A stretch of 7,840 bases of DNA from JAAYXU01 sp050942555. GTDB taxonomy: Bacteria; Bacillota; Clostridia; Christensenellales; UMGS416. The position numbers were made by a program, and so were the translations under genes. The notes under the pieces are model-generated. The model worked only from the letters and a program-made list of their open reading frames with translations, was not told where the DNA came from and ran no database searches. Where the stretch lies: the NCBI GenBank assembly GCA_050942555.1, contig JBMNNN010000096.1, forward strand, positions 1 through 7,840, in the 5' to 3' direction. Shown piece by piece: positions 1 to 6,547 of the stretch (positions within the stretch are counted from its first letter, which is position 1; every line of letters begins with the position of its first letter).

Positions 1-969
1 CCTGCGCCCGAAGCGAACAGCCCGGCGGATGATGCGGCGCAGCACATAGCCCTGATCGACGTTCGAAGGCGTTACGCCCTTCGGGTCGCCCAGTATGAAC
101 GTGGCGGTGCGGATATGGTCGCTGACGATACGCATCGCGCGCGTGATGTCGGGGCTCTCGCCATACTCCCTGCCCGAAAGCTCCGACAGCGCGCCCAGTA
201 TCGGCGCGAACATGTCGGTCTCGTACACCGAGTTTTTGCCCTGAAGCACCGTGATGGTGCGTTCCAGGCCCATGCCGGTGTCTACATTGCGCTGCCTGAG
301 CGGCTCGAATGTGCCGTCCGCCTTTTTATTGTACTGCATGAACACATCGTTCCATATCTCCAGATACCGTCCGCAGTCGCAGGCCGGGCTGCACGAAGGC
401 CCGCAGGGCGCCTGGTCGCGGACGATGAACATCTCGGTATCAGGCCCGCACGGACCGGTCTGCCCGGCGGGGCCCCACCAGTTGTTCTTCTTGGGCAAAT
501 AGAATATGCGCTCGGCCGGAAGGCCGCATTCCCGCCACAGCGCAGCGGATTCCTCGTCGCGGGGGGCGTCCTCGTCGCCGGCAAACACGCTGACCGCAAG
601 CCTCGCCGGATCGATTCCAAGCCACTCGGGAGAAGTCAGGAACTCCCAGCTCCATGCGATTGCCTCGGCCTTGAAATAGTCGCCCAGAGACCAGTTGCCC
701 AGCATCTCGAAGAATGTGAGATGGCTCGCATCCCCGACCTCATCGATGTCGTTGGTGCGTATGCATTTCTGCACGTTGGTGAGCCGGGTTCCGGCCGGAT
801 GCTTTTCACCCAGCAGATGCGGCACCAGCGGGTGCATTCCGGCTGTCGTGAAAAGCACGGTCGGATCGTTCTCCGGGATCAGCGACGCGGAGGGGATCAC
901 CGCGTGTCCTTTGGATCGGAAGAATTCAAGATAGCGGCTTCTCAGCTCACCGGATGTCAATTGATTCAT
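1..969 (-). CDS. alaS: Alanyl-tRNA synthetase, N-terminal 323 residues (gene continues past the left edge)
   Basis: Charges tRNA-Ala with alanine in the cytoplasm. Reading the minus strand from ATG 969-967 gives an open frame of 323 codons to the window edge, so the 3' part (rest of the tRNA-recognition region and any editing and C-Ala domains) is not visible. A GAGGAG ribosome binding site at 983-978 lies 8 nt from the start. Class II catalytic motifs are clear: FFRSKGH (16-22), [10 protein letters not shown] (41-50), [16 protein letters not shown] (85-100), [10 protein letters not shown] (172-181), [11 protein letters not shown] (204-214) and motif 3 GMGLER (232-237). The first block lacks the common '[22 protein letters not shown]' form and reads [26 protein letters not shown] replaces the usual GPCGPCSE. 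Residues 189-199 hold four cysteines (C189, C193, C197, C199) before the EIWN motif. These changes suggest a distinct AlaRS subgroup rather than damage, because the frame and active-site motifs are intact. Expression is controlled by the T-box leader upstream. Confidence 0.96.
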   Translation of the reverse strand, partial: [323 protein letters not shown]

Positions 970-977
970 CGTAATCA

Positions 978-983
978 CTCCTC
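978..983 (-). promoter_or_regulatory. Ribosome binding site of alaS
   Basis: GAGGAG on the minus strand, 8 nt before the ATG at 969. It decides the start codon, and it lies after the T-box terminator, so it is only transcribed when the terminator is not formed. Confidence 0.85.
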
Positions 984-1002
984 TGTTCGGTTCCTGGCAT
1001 AT

Positions 1003-1035
1003 AAAAACCTTCGTCCTCGCTTTGGGACGAAGGTT
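1003..1035 (-). terminator. Intrinsic terminator of the alaS T-box
   Basis: A perfect 11-bp stem pairs 1035-1025 (AACCUUCGUCC) with 1016-1006 (GGACGAAGGUU), with an 8-nt loop and a run of U at 1007-1003. The 5' arm contains the CGUCC segment that the antiterminator would capture, so the two structures are mutually exclusive. Confidence 0.93.
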
Positions 1036-1225
1036 CGCGGTACCACCCAAATTCCCGGCGAAGCCGGGCCCTTGCGCGCGCTGTATCGGGCGCTCCCGCA
1101 CGGCTCCTCGCCGCCGGCTCGGGAGGTGGCTTCTCCGGAATCCGCCCGCCGGCTCGCACCCGCCCGGCTCGCTGCATGAGGGATTTCCCCGGAAATGACC
1201 TCTGTCTTTGCCGTTTGCAAATATG
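1003..1225 (-). promoter_or_regulatory. T-box riboswitch (alanine) in the alaS leader
   Basis: A transcription-attenuating leader that reads the charging state of tRNA-Ala. On the minus strand the T-box core GGGUGGUACCGCG lies at 1048-1036, and the CGUCCC at 1029-1024 gives its downstream pairing partner. The bulge UGGU can pair with a 3' ACCA end, which fits the A discriminator of tRNA-Ala. The specifier stem pairs 1202-1198 (GAGGU) with 1127-1123 (ACCUC). The specifier loop reads AGAAGCC, placing the Ala codon GCC at 1130-1128, followed by the expected purine. The distal end of Stem I (1173-1148) has the apical module AGCGAGCCGG...GGGUGCGAGCCGGC. A stem III-like hairpin lies at 1068-1054. 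Uncharged tRNA-Ala is expected to stabilise the antiterminator and allow alaS transcription. I see the motifs directly; the detailed fold was made by eye. Confidence 0.95.
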
Positions 1226-1231
1226 GTTCAT

Positions 1232-1260
1232 ATTATAGGTATAAGGCGCAGGATTGTCAA
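1232..1260 (-). promoter_or_regulatory. Promoter of the alaS T-box transcript
   Basis: Minus strand: -35 TTGACA at 1260-1255, a 17-bp spacer, -10 TATAAT at 1237-1232. Both hexamers match the housekeeping sigma consensus exactly. The start of transcription would be near 1224, just before the T-box Stem I. Confidence 0.9.
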
Positions 1261-1322
1261 GGTTTTGGCGATTATAAGGAGATGCGGGCCGTTATGGTTG
1301 ATACAAATGAGATAATGCACGC

Positions 1323-1351
1323 TTGAATTCCAAAATATACTGTGTTATAAT
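1323..1351 (+). promoter_or_regulatory. Promoter of the DUF368 (popT) transcript
   Basis: Plus strand: -35 TTGAAT at 1323-1328, 17-bp spacer, -10 TATAAT at 1346-1351, with an extended -10 TGT just before it (1343-1345). It diverges from the alaS promoter, leaving about 60 bp between the two -35 boxes. Predicted transcription start is near 1358, which implies a leader of about 210 nt. Confidence 0.8.
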
Positions 1352-1357
1352 CAGCCT

Positions 1358-1570
1358 CGCATTTCGGTGCGGAGCAAACTGCGCCCACTCGCTGTTCCCC
1401 GATCGCTTCGCGGTGGGGTTCTTTCGTGCCGCTGCGTTGCTCCTCTCCTGCAAACCCTGAAAATTTATGGGGTTCCCCGCTCTTCCATTCTTTAGCCCCC
1501 TTCACGGGGCCTTTGGTATGGCCCAGGAATGGCAGGAGCGCTCCCGCGAAGCCCCGGAGGAGCAAAGGCT
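1358..1570 (+). promoter_or_regulatory. Long structured 5' leader of popT; candidate cis-regulatory RNA
   Basis: No convincing gene lies here. The RNA has several pairing options found by eye. Segment 1437-1445 (UUGCUCCUC) is a perfect 9-nt complement of 1557-1565 (GAGGAGCAA), which contains the popT ribosome binding site. Part of the same segment, 1437-1443, can instead pair with 1371-1377 (GGAGCAA). A hairpin at 1397-1418 (CCCC...GGGG around an inner stem closed by UUC) sits inside that upstream pairing. A further stem pairs 1478-1482 with 1536-1540 and 1485-1490 with 1527-1532, enclosing hairpin 1495-1510. Such exclusive pairing is what a translational switch would show. I recognise no known riboswitch class, so function is inference. 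A dispersed intergenic repeat is the main alternative. Confidence 0.4.
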
Positions 1571-2452
1571 ATGAGCGAAAAAGAGCAGACGCCGGATAGA
1601 GCCGATCAAAGGATTGTGTCAGTCAGCCGTACAGCTTTAGGCTGGATCGGACGCATGCTGCAGGGGGTTATAATGGGTATTGGCGCCATACTCCCGGGCA
1701 TCAGCGGCGGCGTGCTCTGCGTCATTTTCGGCATATACCAGCCCATGATGGCGCTTCTGGCCCACCCTGTCAAGGCATTCAAAACGCATGGCAGGCTTCT
1801 GCTGCCGGTCCTGATCGGGTTTTTGCTGGGGGTCGTAGGCCTGGCAGGCGTTGTGAACTGGATGTTCCGTTCTTCGTATACCGTTGCGGTATGGCTTTTC
1901 ATCGGGCTTATTTGCGGCATGATCCCTTCCCTTTTCCGGCAAGTGGAGAAAGCGGACCGGAAGGCAGGGGTATGGGTGTCGCTTGTTGTCAGCGCCGCAG
2001 TGGTGCTCACCGTTTTGTTACTGCTGAAAAGTCCGGCACTGATCTCGGTACGGCCCAATATATGGTGGTACCTCGTGTGCGGTATACTCTGGGGCATATC
2101 GATCGTCGTGCCGGGGCTGTCATCTTCCTCCATTTTCATTTACCTCGGGCTTTATGAGCCCATGACGGCGGGAATAAAAGTCCTCGCACCGGAAGTCGTC
2201 ATACCGCTTGTCGCAGGCATACTGACAACGATCCTTGCACTGGCGCGCACCGTCGACTATCTGTATAAAAGGCATTATTCGGTTGCCTCCTATATGATAT
2301 TGGGCTTTGTAATCGCCTCGACGATCGCGATTATTCCCGTTGCCTACCAGGGGATGACGGAAATCATATTAAGTGCCGTGTGCTTCGCCGCCGGATTTGC
2401 CGCAACTTTGCTCATGGATACATTTGGCAGGAGAGTTAAAGCGAATAGTTAA
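1571..2452 (+). CDS. popT: DUF368 family membrane protein, probable undecaprenyl-phosphate translocase (PopT)
   Basis: A 293-residue polytopic membrane protein. DUF368 proteins (PopT) have been linked to returning undecaprenyl phosphate, the lipid carrier for peptidoglycan and other surface polymers, to the inner face of the membrane. The sequence shows the family's two related re-entrant motifs, one per half: ILPGISGG followed by FGIYQPM (40-59), and VVPGLSSSS followed by LGLYEPM (179-198). Hydrophobic segments lie near 78-98, 104-120, 133-152, 165-192, 208-225 and 240-282. The start chosen is ATG 1571, with GGAGG at 1556-1560; an in-frame ATG at 1529 has no ribosome binding site and would fall inside the leader structures. 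Its base composition looks less GC-rich than the operon to its right. It has its own promoter and appears monocistronic, 154 nt before the next gene. Family assignment is firm; transport activity comes from characterised homologues. Confidence 0.88.
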   Translation: MSEKEQTPDRADQRIVSVSRTALGWIGRMLQGVIMGIGAILPGISGGVLCVIFGIYQPMMALLAHPVKAFKTHGRLLLPVLIGFLLGVVGLAGVVNWMFRSSYTVAVWLFIGLICGMIPSLFRQVEKADRKAGVWVSLVVSAAVVLTVLLLLKSPALISVRPNIWWYLVCGILWGISIVVPGLSSSSIFIYLGLYEPMTAGIKVLAPEVVIPLVAGILTTILALARTVDYLYKRHYSVASYMILGFVIASTIAIIPVAYQGMTEIILSAVCFAAGFAATLLMDTFGRRVKANS

Positions 2453-2476
2453 CGGAAATCTGCATCGTATGCGATA

Positions 2477-2509
2477 GGGCGACCCTGTTCGGTTGCTCGC
2501 TCATGCTTT
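2477..2509 (+). terminator. Weak terminator-like hairpin after popT
   Basis: An 8-bp stem with G-U pairs joins 2477-2484 (GGGCGACC) and 2491-2498 (GGUUGCUC) with a 6-nt loop. A short T run starts only about 8 nt later (near 2507), so this is not a textbook terminator. Its arms resemble those of the strong terminator at 7756-7787. Confidence 0.35.
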
Positions 2510-2550
2510 TTCATGCCGCTTTTCCCGCAAAACAAATGCGCGGCGGCCCT

Positions 2551-2578
2551 TTCATTTTTCTCCCGCGATGTGTACAAT
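2551..2578 (+). promoter_or_regulatory. Possible promoter of the regulator-hydrolase-ligase operon
   Basis: A good -10 TACAAT lies at 2573-2578, about 28 nt before the GTG start. The best -35 is a poor TTCATT at 2551-2556 with a 16-bp spacer. A weak -35 would fit an activator-dependent promoter, as expected for a MocR-type regulator controlling its own operon, but this is inference. Confidence 0.4.
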
Positions 2579-2606
2579 AAGACAACAGGGCTGGGAGGTG
2601 AATCCC

Positions 2607-4082
2607 GTGCATATTGAGCTCGACCGCGACAGTCGGCAACCGCTTTACCTGCAGCTCCACAGCGCGCTCCGGGGCATGATACTCACGGGCGCGCTTCCTG
2701 CCGGGAGCAAGCTTCCGGCTTCCCGGGAAATGGCGCGGCTGCTCGGGCTCAGCCGGAATACCGTCGACGAGGCATACGGATGCCTGGCCGACGGCGGGCT
2801 TGCCGACGTGCGGCCCGGACGGGGAACCTACGTGCGCGGCGATATCAGGGCCGAGCGACAGCGGGCCGAGGGGGCCATCGACTGGGAGACGCGGATCAAT
2901 GAGACGGTGCGGGAATACGTGCGCTACCGGACGGGGATCGGCGCGGTGCGGCAGGGCGGCCGGGACGTCATATCGTTCACGTCGCTCGCGCCCGACCACC
3001 AGCTTTTCGCGGTGGACGCGTTCCGCAAGTGCATGAACGACGTGCTGGCAAACGAGGGCGCCGTGCTCCTCAACTACGGCTACGTGCGCGGCTACGAGCC
3101 GCTGCGGCGCTATCTCACAGGCTACCTGGAGGCCAAGGGCATTGACTGCGGCGGCAATGAGCTGCTGATCGTCAACGGGTTCCGCCAGGGGCTGGAGCTC
3201 ACAGTGCGCGCGCTGTGCCGCCCGGGCGACACGGTCGCGTGCGAGTCGCCGACCTACAACGGCGCGCTGGGCATGTTCTCGGCCTGCAGCGTCCACTGCG
3301 CGGGCGTGCCGATGGACGCAGAGGGCATCGATCCCGAAGCGCTGGAGCGGGTGCTCCGGGAGGAGCGTCCGGCGCTCCTCTATCTCATACCCACCTACCA
3401 CAACCCGACCGGCGTCAACATGACGATGGGACGCCGCCGGGAAGTGCTGGCCCTGGCGCAGCGGTACGCCGTGCCGGTGCTGGAAGACGGGTTCAGCGAG
3501 GAACTGCGCTACGACGGAACGGCCTACCCTTCGCTCAAGGCGCTCGACGGAGGCGGGTGCGTCATATACGCGGGTAGCTTTTCCAAGGTGCTTTTCCCGG
3601 GGCTGCGCGTGGGATGGCTGCTGGCTCCCAAAGCGCTGGCATACTATCTGTATCACCTTAAGTATAATGAAGACATCCACACCGGCCTTCTGCACCAGGC
3701 GGGGCTGTGGGCCTTCTGCGAGAGGGGTTATCTGGAGCGCCATCTGCGGTACTGCCGGAAAATTTACCGGGAGCGCATGGCCGCGATGGACGCTGCGCTG
3801 CGCCGCCACATGACCGGCCTGGCCAGATGGACAGCAGGCAGCGGCGGCTTCTCGTTCTGGCTGGAGTTCCCGGCCGGGACAGACGCGCGGGCGCTGGCCG
3901 ACAGGGCGCCTGAATACGGCGTGGCCTACGCGCCGGGGGACTCGTTCTTTCCCGGAGGCAGCGGGCGCAATTATGTCCGGCTGGGCTTCTCGCGGCTGGA
4001 ACCCGCGCAAATCGAGACGGGCGTTGCGCGTCTGTCCCGGCTGTTCAGCTCCGCCGCGCACAGCCCAAAGGAGATGACCTGA
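2607..4082 (+). CDS. MocR/GabR-type PLP-binding transcriptional regulator (DdlR-like by context)
   Basis: A 491-residue protein joining a GntR-type winged helix to a fold-type I aminotransferase domain. Residues 7-77 are the DNA-binding part: PLYLQLHSALRGMI, KLPASREMARLLGLSRNTV and a wing with RPGRGTYVRG. A linker leads to the aminotransferase-like part from about 105, with NYGYVRGYEPLRRYL, YHNPTG (N266), the PLP pyridine-binding D294 in LEDGFSEELRY and the Schiff-base lysine K327 in GSFSKVLFPGLRVGW. All PLP-anchoring residues I can check are kept, so it should bind PLP. The start is GTG 2607, with GGGAGG 8 nt upstream; the frame is open further upstream but without a better start. It overlaps the hydrolase gene by 1 nt (TGATG), and the operon ends with a Ddl-family ligase. 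DdlR, a MocR-type regulator of D-Ala-D-Ala ligase known from Brevibacillus and Clostridioides, is the closest functional parallel. A true aminotransferase is less likely given the HTH. The family is sure; the DdlR role is inferred. Confidence 0.88.
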   Translation: MHIELDRDSRQPLYLQLHSALRGMILTGALPAGSKLPASREMARLLGLSRNTVDEAYGCLADGGLADVRPGRGTYVRGDIRAERQRAEGAIDWETRINETVREYVRYRTGIGAVRQGGRDVISFTSLAPDHQLFAVDAFRKCMNDVLANEGAVLLNYGYVRGYEPLRRYLTGYLEAKGIDCGGNELLIVNGFRQGLELTVRALCRPGDTVACESPTYNGALGMFSACSVHCAGVPMDAEGIDPEALERVLREERPALLYLIPTYHNPTGVNMTMGRRREVLALAQRYAVPVLEDGFSEELRYDGTAYPSLKALDGGGCVIYAGSFSKVLFPGLRVGWLLAPKALAYYLYHLKYNEDIHTGLLHQAGLWAFCERGYLERHLRYCRKIYRERMAAMDAALRRHMTGLARWTAGSGGFSFWLEFPAGTDARALADRAPEYGVAYAPGDSFFPGGSGRNYVRLGFSRLEPAQIETGVARLSRLFSSAAHSPKEMT

Positions 4083-4873
4083 TGACGCGAGACATCCATG
4101 AGACGATAATGGACACTGCGGTTCACTGCCGCGTCGAGGGCGACGGCCCGCCGTTCGTGCTGCTGCACGGCTGGGGCGGATCGGCCGACAGCTTTCTGCC
4201 GGTCGCCCGGCACTACGCGCCGACGCATACGGTCTACAGCCTCGACTTCCCGGGCTTTGGAGCAAGTGGTAAGCCACCCGTGCCCTGGAGCGTCGACGAG
4301 TACGCGGCGATGCTCGATGCGTTCATGGAGCGGCACGCGCTTGTCGGCGTCCCGGTCATCGCGCATTCGTTTGGCGGAAGGGTTGCGATACTGACGGCGG
4401 CGCGGTATCCCGGAAGGTTCTCGCGCATCATCCTCACGGGAAGCGCCGGGCTTATTCCGCGGCGCGGGATCAAATACTACTGGAAGGTGTACGTCTATAA
4501 GCTGATGAAGCGCATGGCCCGCCTAAGCGGCCTGCGCCGCCTGCTGCGCGCGCTGGGTCTTGATATCGAGGAATGGCTGCGGGCGCGCACGGGTTCGGCG
4601 GACTACCGCGCACTGGACGAAACGATGCGCGCGACGTTCGTGCGCGTCGTCAACCAGGACCTGCGGCCGTTCCTGCGCGAAATCGCGGTGCCCACGCTGC
4701 TCATATGGGGCGGGGACGACCGGGAAACGCCGCTCGCGTTCGGCAGGATCATGGAGCGGGAAATCCCCGACGCGGGTCTCGTGGTATTTGAAGGAGCCGG
4801 GCACTTCGCGTATCTTGATGAGTTCGAGCGCTTCGTGCGGATAACCGACGTATTTCTGGGAGGAGAGAGATGA
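4082..4873 (+). CDS. Alpha/beta hydrolase in a cell-wall ligase operon
   Basis: A 263-residue soluble alpha/beta-hydrolase fold protein. The oxyanion motif HGWGG is at 29-33, and SLDFPGFGASG (53-63) is the usual strand and turn before the cap. The nucleophile elbow reads AHSFGG, giving S96 with Ala in place of the first Gly of G-x-S-x-G. The acid is D213 in WGGDDRETP and the base is H241 in GAGHFAYL, so the triad is complete. A basic, helical cap region spans about 125-195 (KYYWKVYVYKLMKRMARL). There is no signal peptide. It starts 1 nt inside the regulator's stop codon, after AAAGGAGA, and overlaps the next gene by 4 nt (ATGA), so translation is probably coupled. The substrate cannot be read from the sequence. 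The setting between a PLP regulator and MurF/Ddl-like ligases suggests a peptide, ester or amide linked to cell-wall precursors, but proline iminopeptidase-like or general esterase activity is equally compatible. Confidence 0.85.
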   Translation: MTRDIHETIMDTAVHCRVEGDGPPFVLLHGWGGSADSFLPVARHYAPTHTVYSLDFPGFGASGKPPVPWSVDEYAAMLDAFMERHALVGVPVIAHSFGGRVAILTAARYPGRFSRIILTGSAGLIPRRGIKYYWKVYVYKLMKRMARLSGLRRLLRALGLDIEEWLRARTGSADYRALDETMRATFVRVVNQDLRPFLREIAVPTLLIWGGDDRETPLAFGRIMEREIPDAGLVVFEGAGHFAYLDEFERFVRITDVFLGGER

Positions 4874-6528
4874 CGCTCTCATTTTTTGGACTGTGGCTGC
4901 TGGCGATCGCGGCCATGCCGCTGTCGCTGCCCTGCGTCCACGCCTGGCAACTGGAGGCATACAAGCCCCCCCAATACATGCGCTGGCTGCGAACCGACAC
5001 GCGCCGGATGGTGCGCGCGCTGGCCGCCGGAGCGGCGTGCGCGGCCGCGCTCTCGGCCATACTGCTTGCGGCGGCGCTGGCGATCCCGGCCGATATACCG
5101 TCCGAAGTGGCCGGATGGGCTGCGGCGATCCTTCCCGCGGCGGCCGTCGGCGTATGGAGCGCCGTGCGCTTCCTGCGCGCGCTCCACAAAAAGCCGCTGA
5201 AATTCACAGCGCGGATCCGCCGTCTACTGACCGCACATGCCGCGCTGTCGGCGGTGTGTGCAGCGGCGCTGATCATACCGGTTTACGCGCTGACGCGGAT
5301 GCTGCCATCCGCCTGGCGGGCCGCCCAGACCGCGATACCGCTGGTCGCGTACTATGCGGCGACGGTCATGACGCAGCCCCTTTTCGTGGTGCTGACCGGC
5401 ATACTGATGCGGCCGGTGGAAAACGCGATCAACCGCTGGTATTTCAACGACGCCAAGCAAAGGCTGGCGGCGTGGGACCGAATGATCCGGGTGGGCATCA
5501 CCGGAAGCTACGGCAAGACCAGCGCGAAGATGATACTGGGAACGATACTCGCGCAGCGCTTCGATACGAAGGTCACCCCCCACAGCTACAATACGCCGCT
5601 GGGCGTGGCCCGCGTCATACGCGAGCAGATGACGGGCCGTGAAGAGGTCTTCGTCGCCGAGATGGGCGCACGGCACCGGGGGGATATCGCGGAGATGTGC
5701 GAGCTGGTCGCGCCGCAGTACGGCCTGCTCATGTCGGTCGGGCCGCAGCATCTGGAGACGTTCGGCTCGCTCGACAACGTCGCCCGCACGAAATACGAGC
5801 TTGTTGAAGCGCTGCCGTCTGACGGCTGGGCCTTCTTCCCGTCGGACAACGCGGTCTGTCTGGAGCTCTACCGCAGGACCCGGGGCAACCGGATTCTATT
5901 CGGTATAGACGGCCACGGCGATCCGCTCTACATGACGGCGCGCGATATCCGCGTGACCGCCGAGGGCAGCCGCTTCACGCTGGTGGACGGCGAGGGAAAC
6001 GCGATAGAGTGCGCGACGCGGCTGCTGGGCCGCCACAATATCATAAACATACTGGGCTGCGCCGCGGTAGCCCGCAAGCTGGGCCTCACGATGAACGAAA
6101 TCGCGGCCGGCATCCGGCTGGCCGAGCCAGTCGAGCACCGCCTGCAGCTTCTCAATACGGGCGGCAGCGTCACCGTCATCGACGACGCGTTCAATTCGAG
6201 CCCCGACGGCGCAAAGGCGGCGCTCGAGGTGCTGTCGGCGTTCGAGGGCCGCAGGATCGTCGTAACGCCGGGACTTGTGGAGCTGGGCGAGGCCGAGGAG
6301 CGCGAGAACGAGGCGTTCGGCCGAAACATGGTCGCCGTGGCCGACGTCGCGATACTGGTTTCGCGAAACGGCGAGGCGATGGAGCGCGGACTCCGGCAGG
6401 GCGGGTTCGGCGGCACGATACTGCGGACGCGCAATCTGGCCGAGGCCAGCCGGGAGCTGGCCGCCCTGACGCGCGCAGGCGACGTGGTGCTTTTTGAGAA
6501 CGATCTGCCCGATCATTACGAGCAGTAG
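4870..6528 (+). CDS. Membrane-anchored MurF-like Mur ligase
   Basis: A 552-residue ATP-dependent amide ligase of the Mur family. MurF joins D-Ala-D-Ala to UDP-MurNAc-tripeptide. Here residues 1-200 are not the MurF UDP-binding domain but a membrane region with about five hydrophobic segments (near 3-21, 47-73, 82-104, 119-141, 154-180), followed by RPVENAINRWYF. The ligase core then begins: P-loop GITGSYGKTSAK (209-220), SYNTPLG (239-245), EMGARHRGDI (264-273), GPQHLETFGS (291-300), K308 in ARTKYEL (the position carbamylated in Mur ligases), LGRHNIINILG (386-396), EHRLQLL (422-428), IDDAFNSSPDG (437-447) and ELGEAEERENEAFG (471-484). The MurF-like pattern makes D-Ala-D-Ala or a similar dipeptide the likely donor, while loss of the UDP-binding domain points to a different, perhaps lipid-linked, acceptor. 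The C-terminus ends FENDLPDHY instead of the usual VKGSR-type end. It overlaps the hydrolase gene by 4 nt (ATGA) and precedes the Ddl-like gene by 19 nt. Annotation pipelines may call it murF. Confidence 0.85.
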   Translation: MTLSFFGLWLLAIAAMPLSLPCVHAWQLEAYKPPQYMRWLRTDTRRMVRALAAGAACAAALSAILLAAALAIPADIPSEVAGWAAAILPAAAVGVWSAVRFLRALHKKPLKFTARIRRLLTAHAALSAVCAAALIIPVYALTRMLPSAWRAAQTAIPLVAYYAATVMTQPLFVVLTGILMRPVENAINRWYFNDAKQRLAAWDRMIRVGITGSYGKTSAKMILGTILAQRFDTKVTPHSYNTPLGVARVIREQMTGREEVFVAEMGARHRGDIAEMCELVAPQYGLLMSVGPQHLETFGSLDNVARTKYELVEALPSDGWAFFPSDNAVCLELYRRTRGNRILFGIDGHGDPLYMTARDIRVTAEGSRFTLVDGEGNAIECATRLLGRHNIINILGCAAVARKLGLTMNEIAAGIRLAEPVEHRLQLLNTGGSVTVIDDAFNSSPDGAKAALEVLSAFEGRRIVVTPGLVELGEAEERENEAFGRNMVAVADVAILVSRNGEAMERGLRQGGFGGTILRTRNLAEASRELAALTRAGDVVLFENDLPDHYEQ

Positions 6529-6547
6529 CAATTATCGGAGGGATACT

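Noticed and set aside
115..1179. Open frame of 354 codons on the plus strand
   Set aside because: It lies opposite alaS and its T-box, and its translation shows no family motif.
1495..1513. GCCCC/GGGGC hairpin followed by three T as an intrinsic terminator before popT
   Set aside because: The T run is too short and the stem only 5 bp; more likely part of the larger leader fold.
1272..1565. Possible 97-residue protein on the minus strand opposite the popT leader
   Set aside because: It has no convincing ribosome binding site or domain and would cover the popT promoter and leader. Kept only as a hint that the leader might be a repeat that also reads as an open frame.
1529..1570. In-frame upstream ATG for popT, adding 14 residues
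   Set aside because: No ribosome binding site in front of it, while ATG 1571 has GGAGG at good spacing; the extra residues (MAGALPRSPGG...) do not look like a family N-terminus.
2511..4277. Long open frame (588 codons) on the minus strand opposite the MocR-type regulator
   Set aside because: The plus strand carries clear HTH and PLP-enzyme motifs with a good ribosome binding site. The antisense frame is a by-product of GC-rich codons and matches no family I know.
6494..6547. Upstream ATG adding 18 residues to the Ddl-like protein
   Set aside because: It would lie inside the end of the MurF-like gene, lacks a ribosome binding site, and the Ddl N-terminal strand begins right after ATG 6548.
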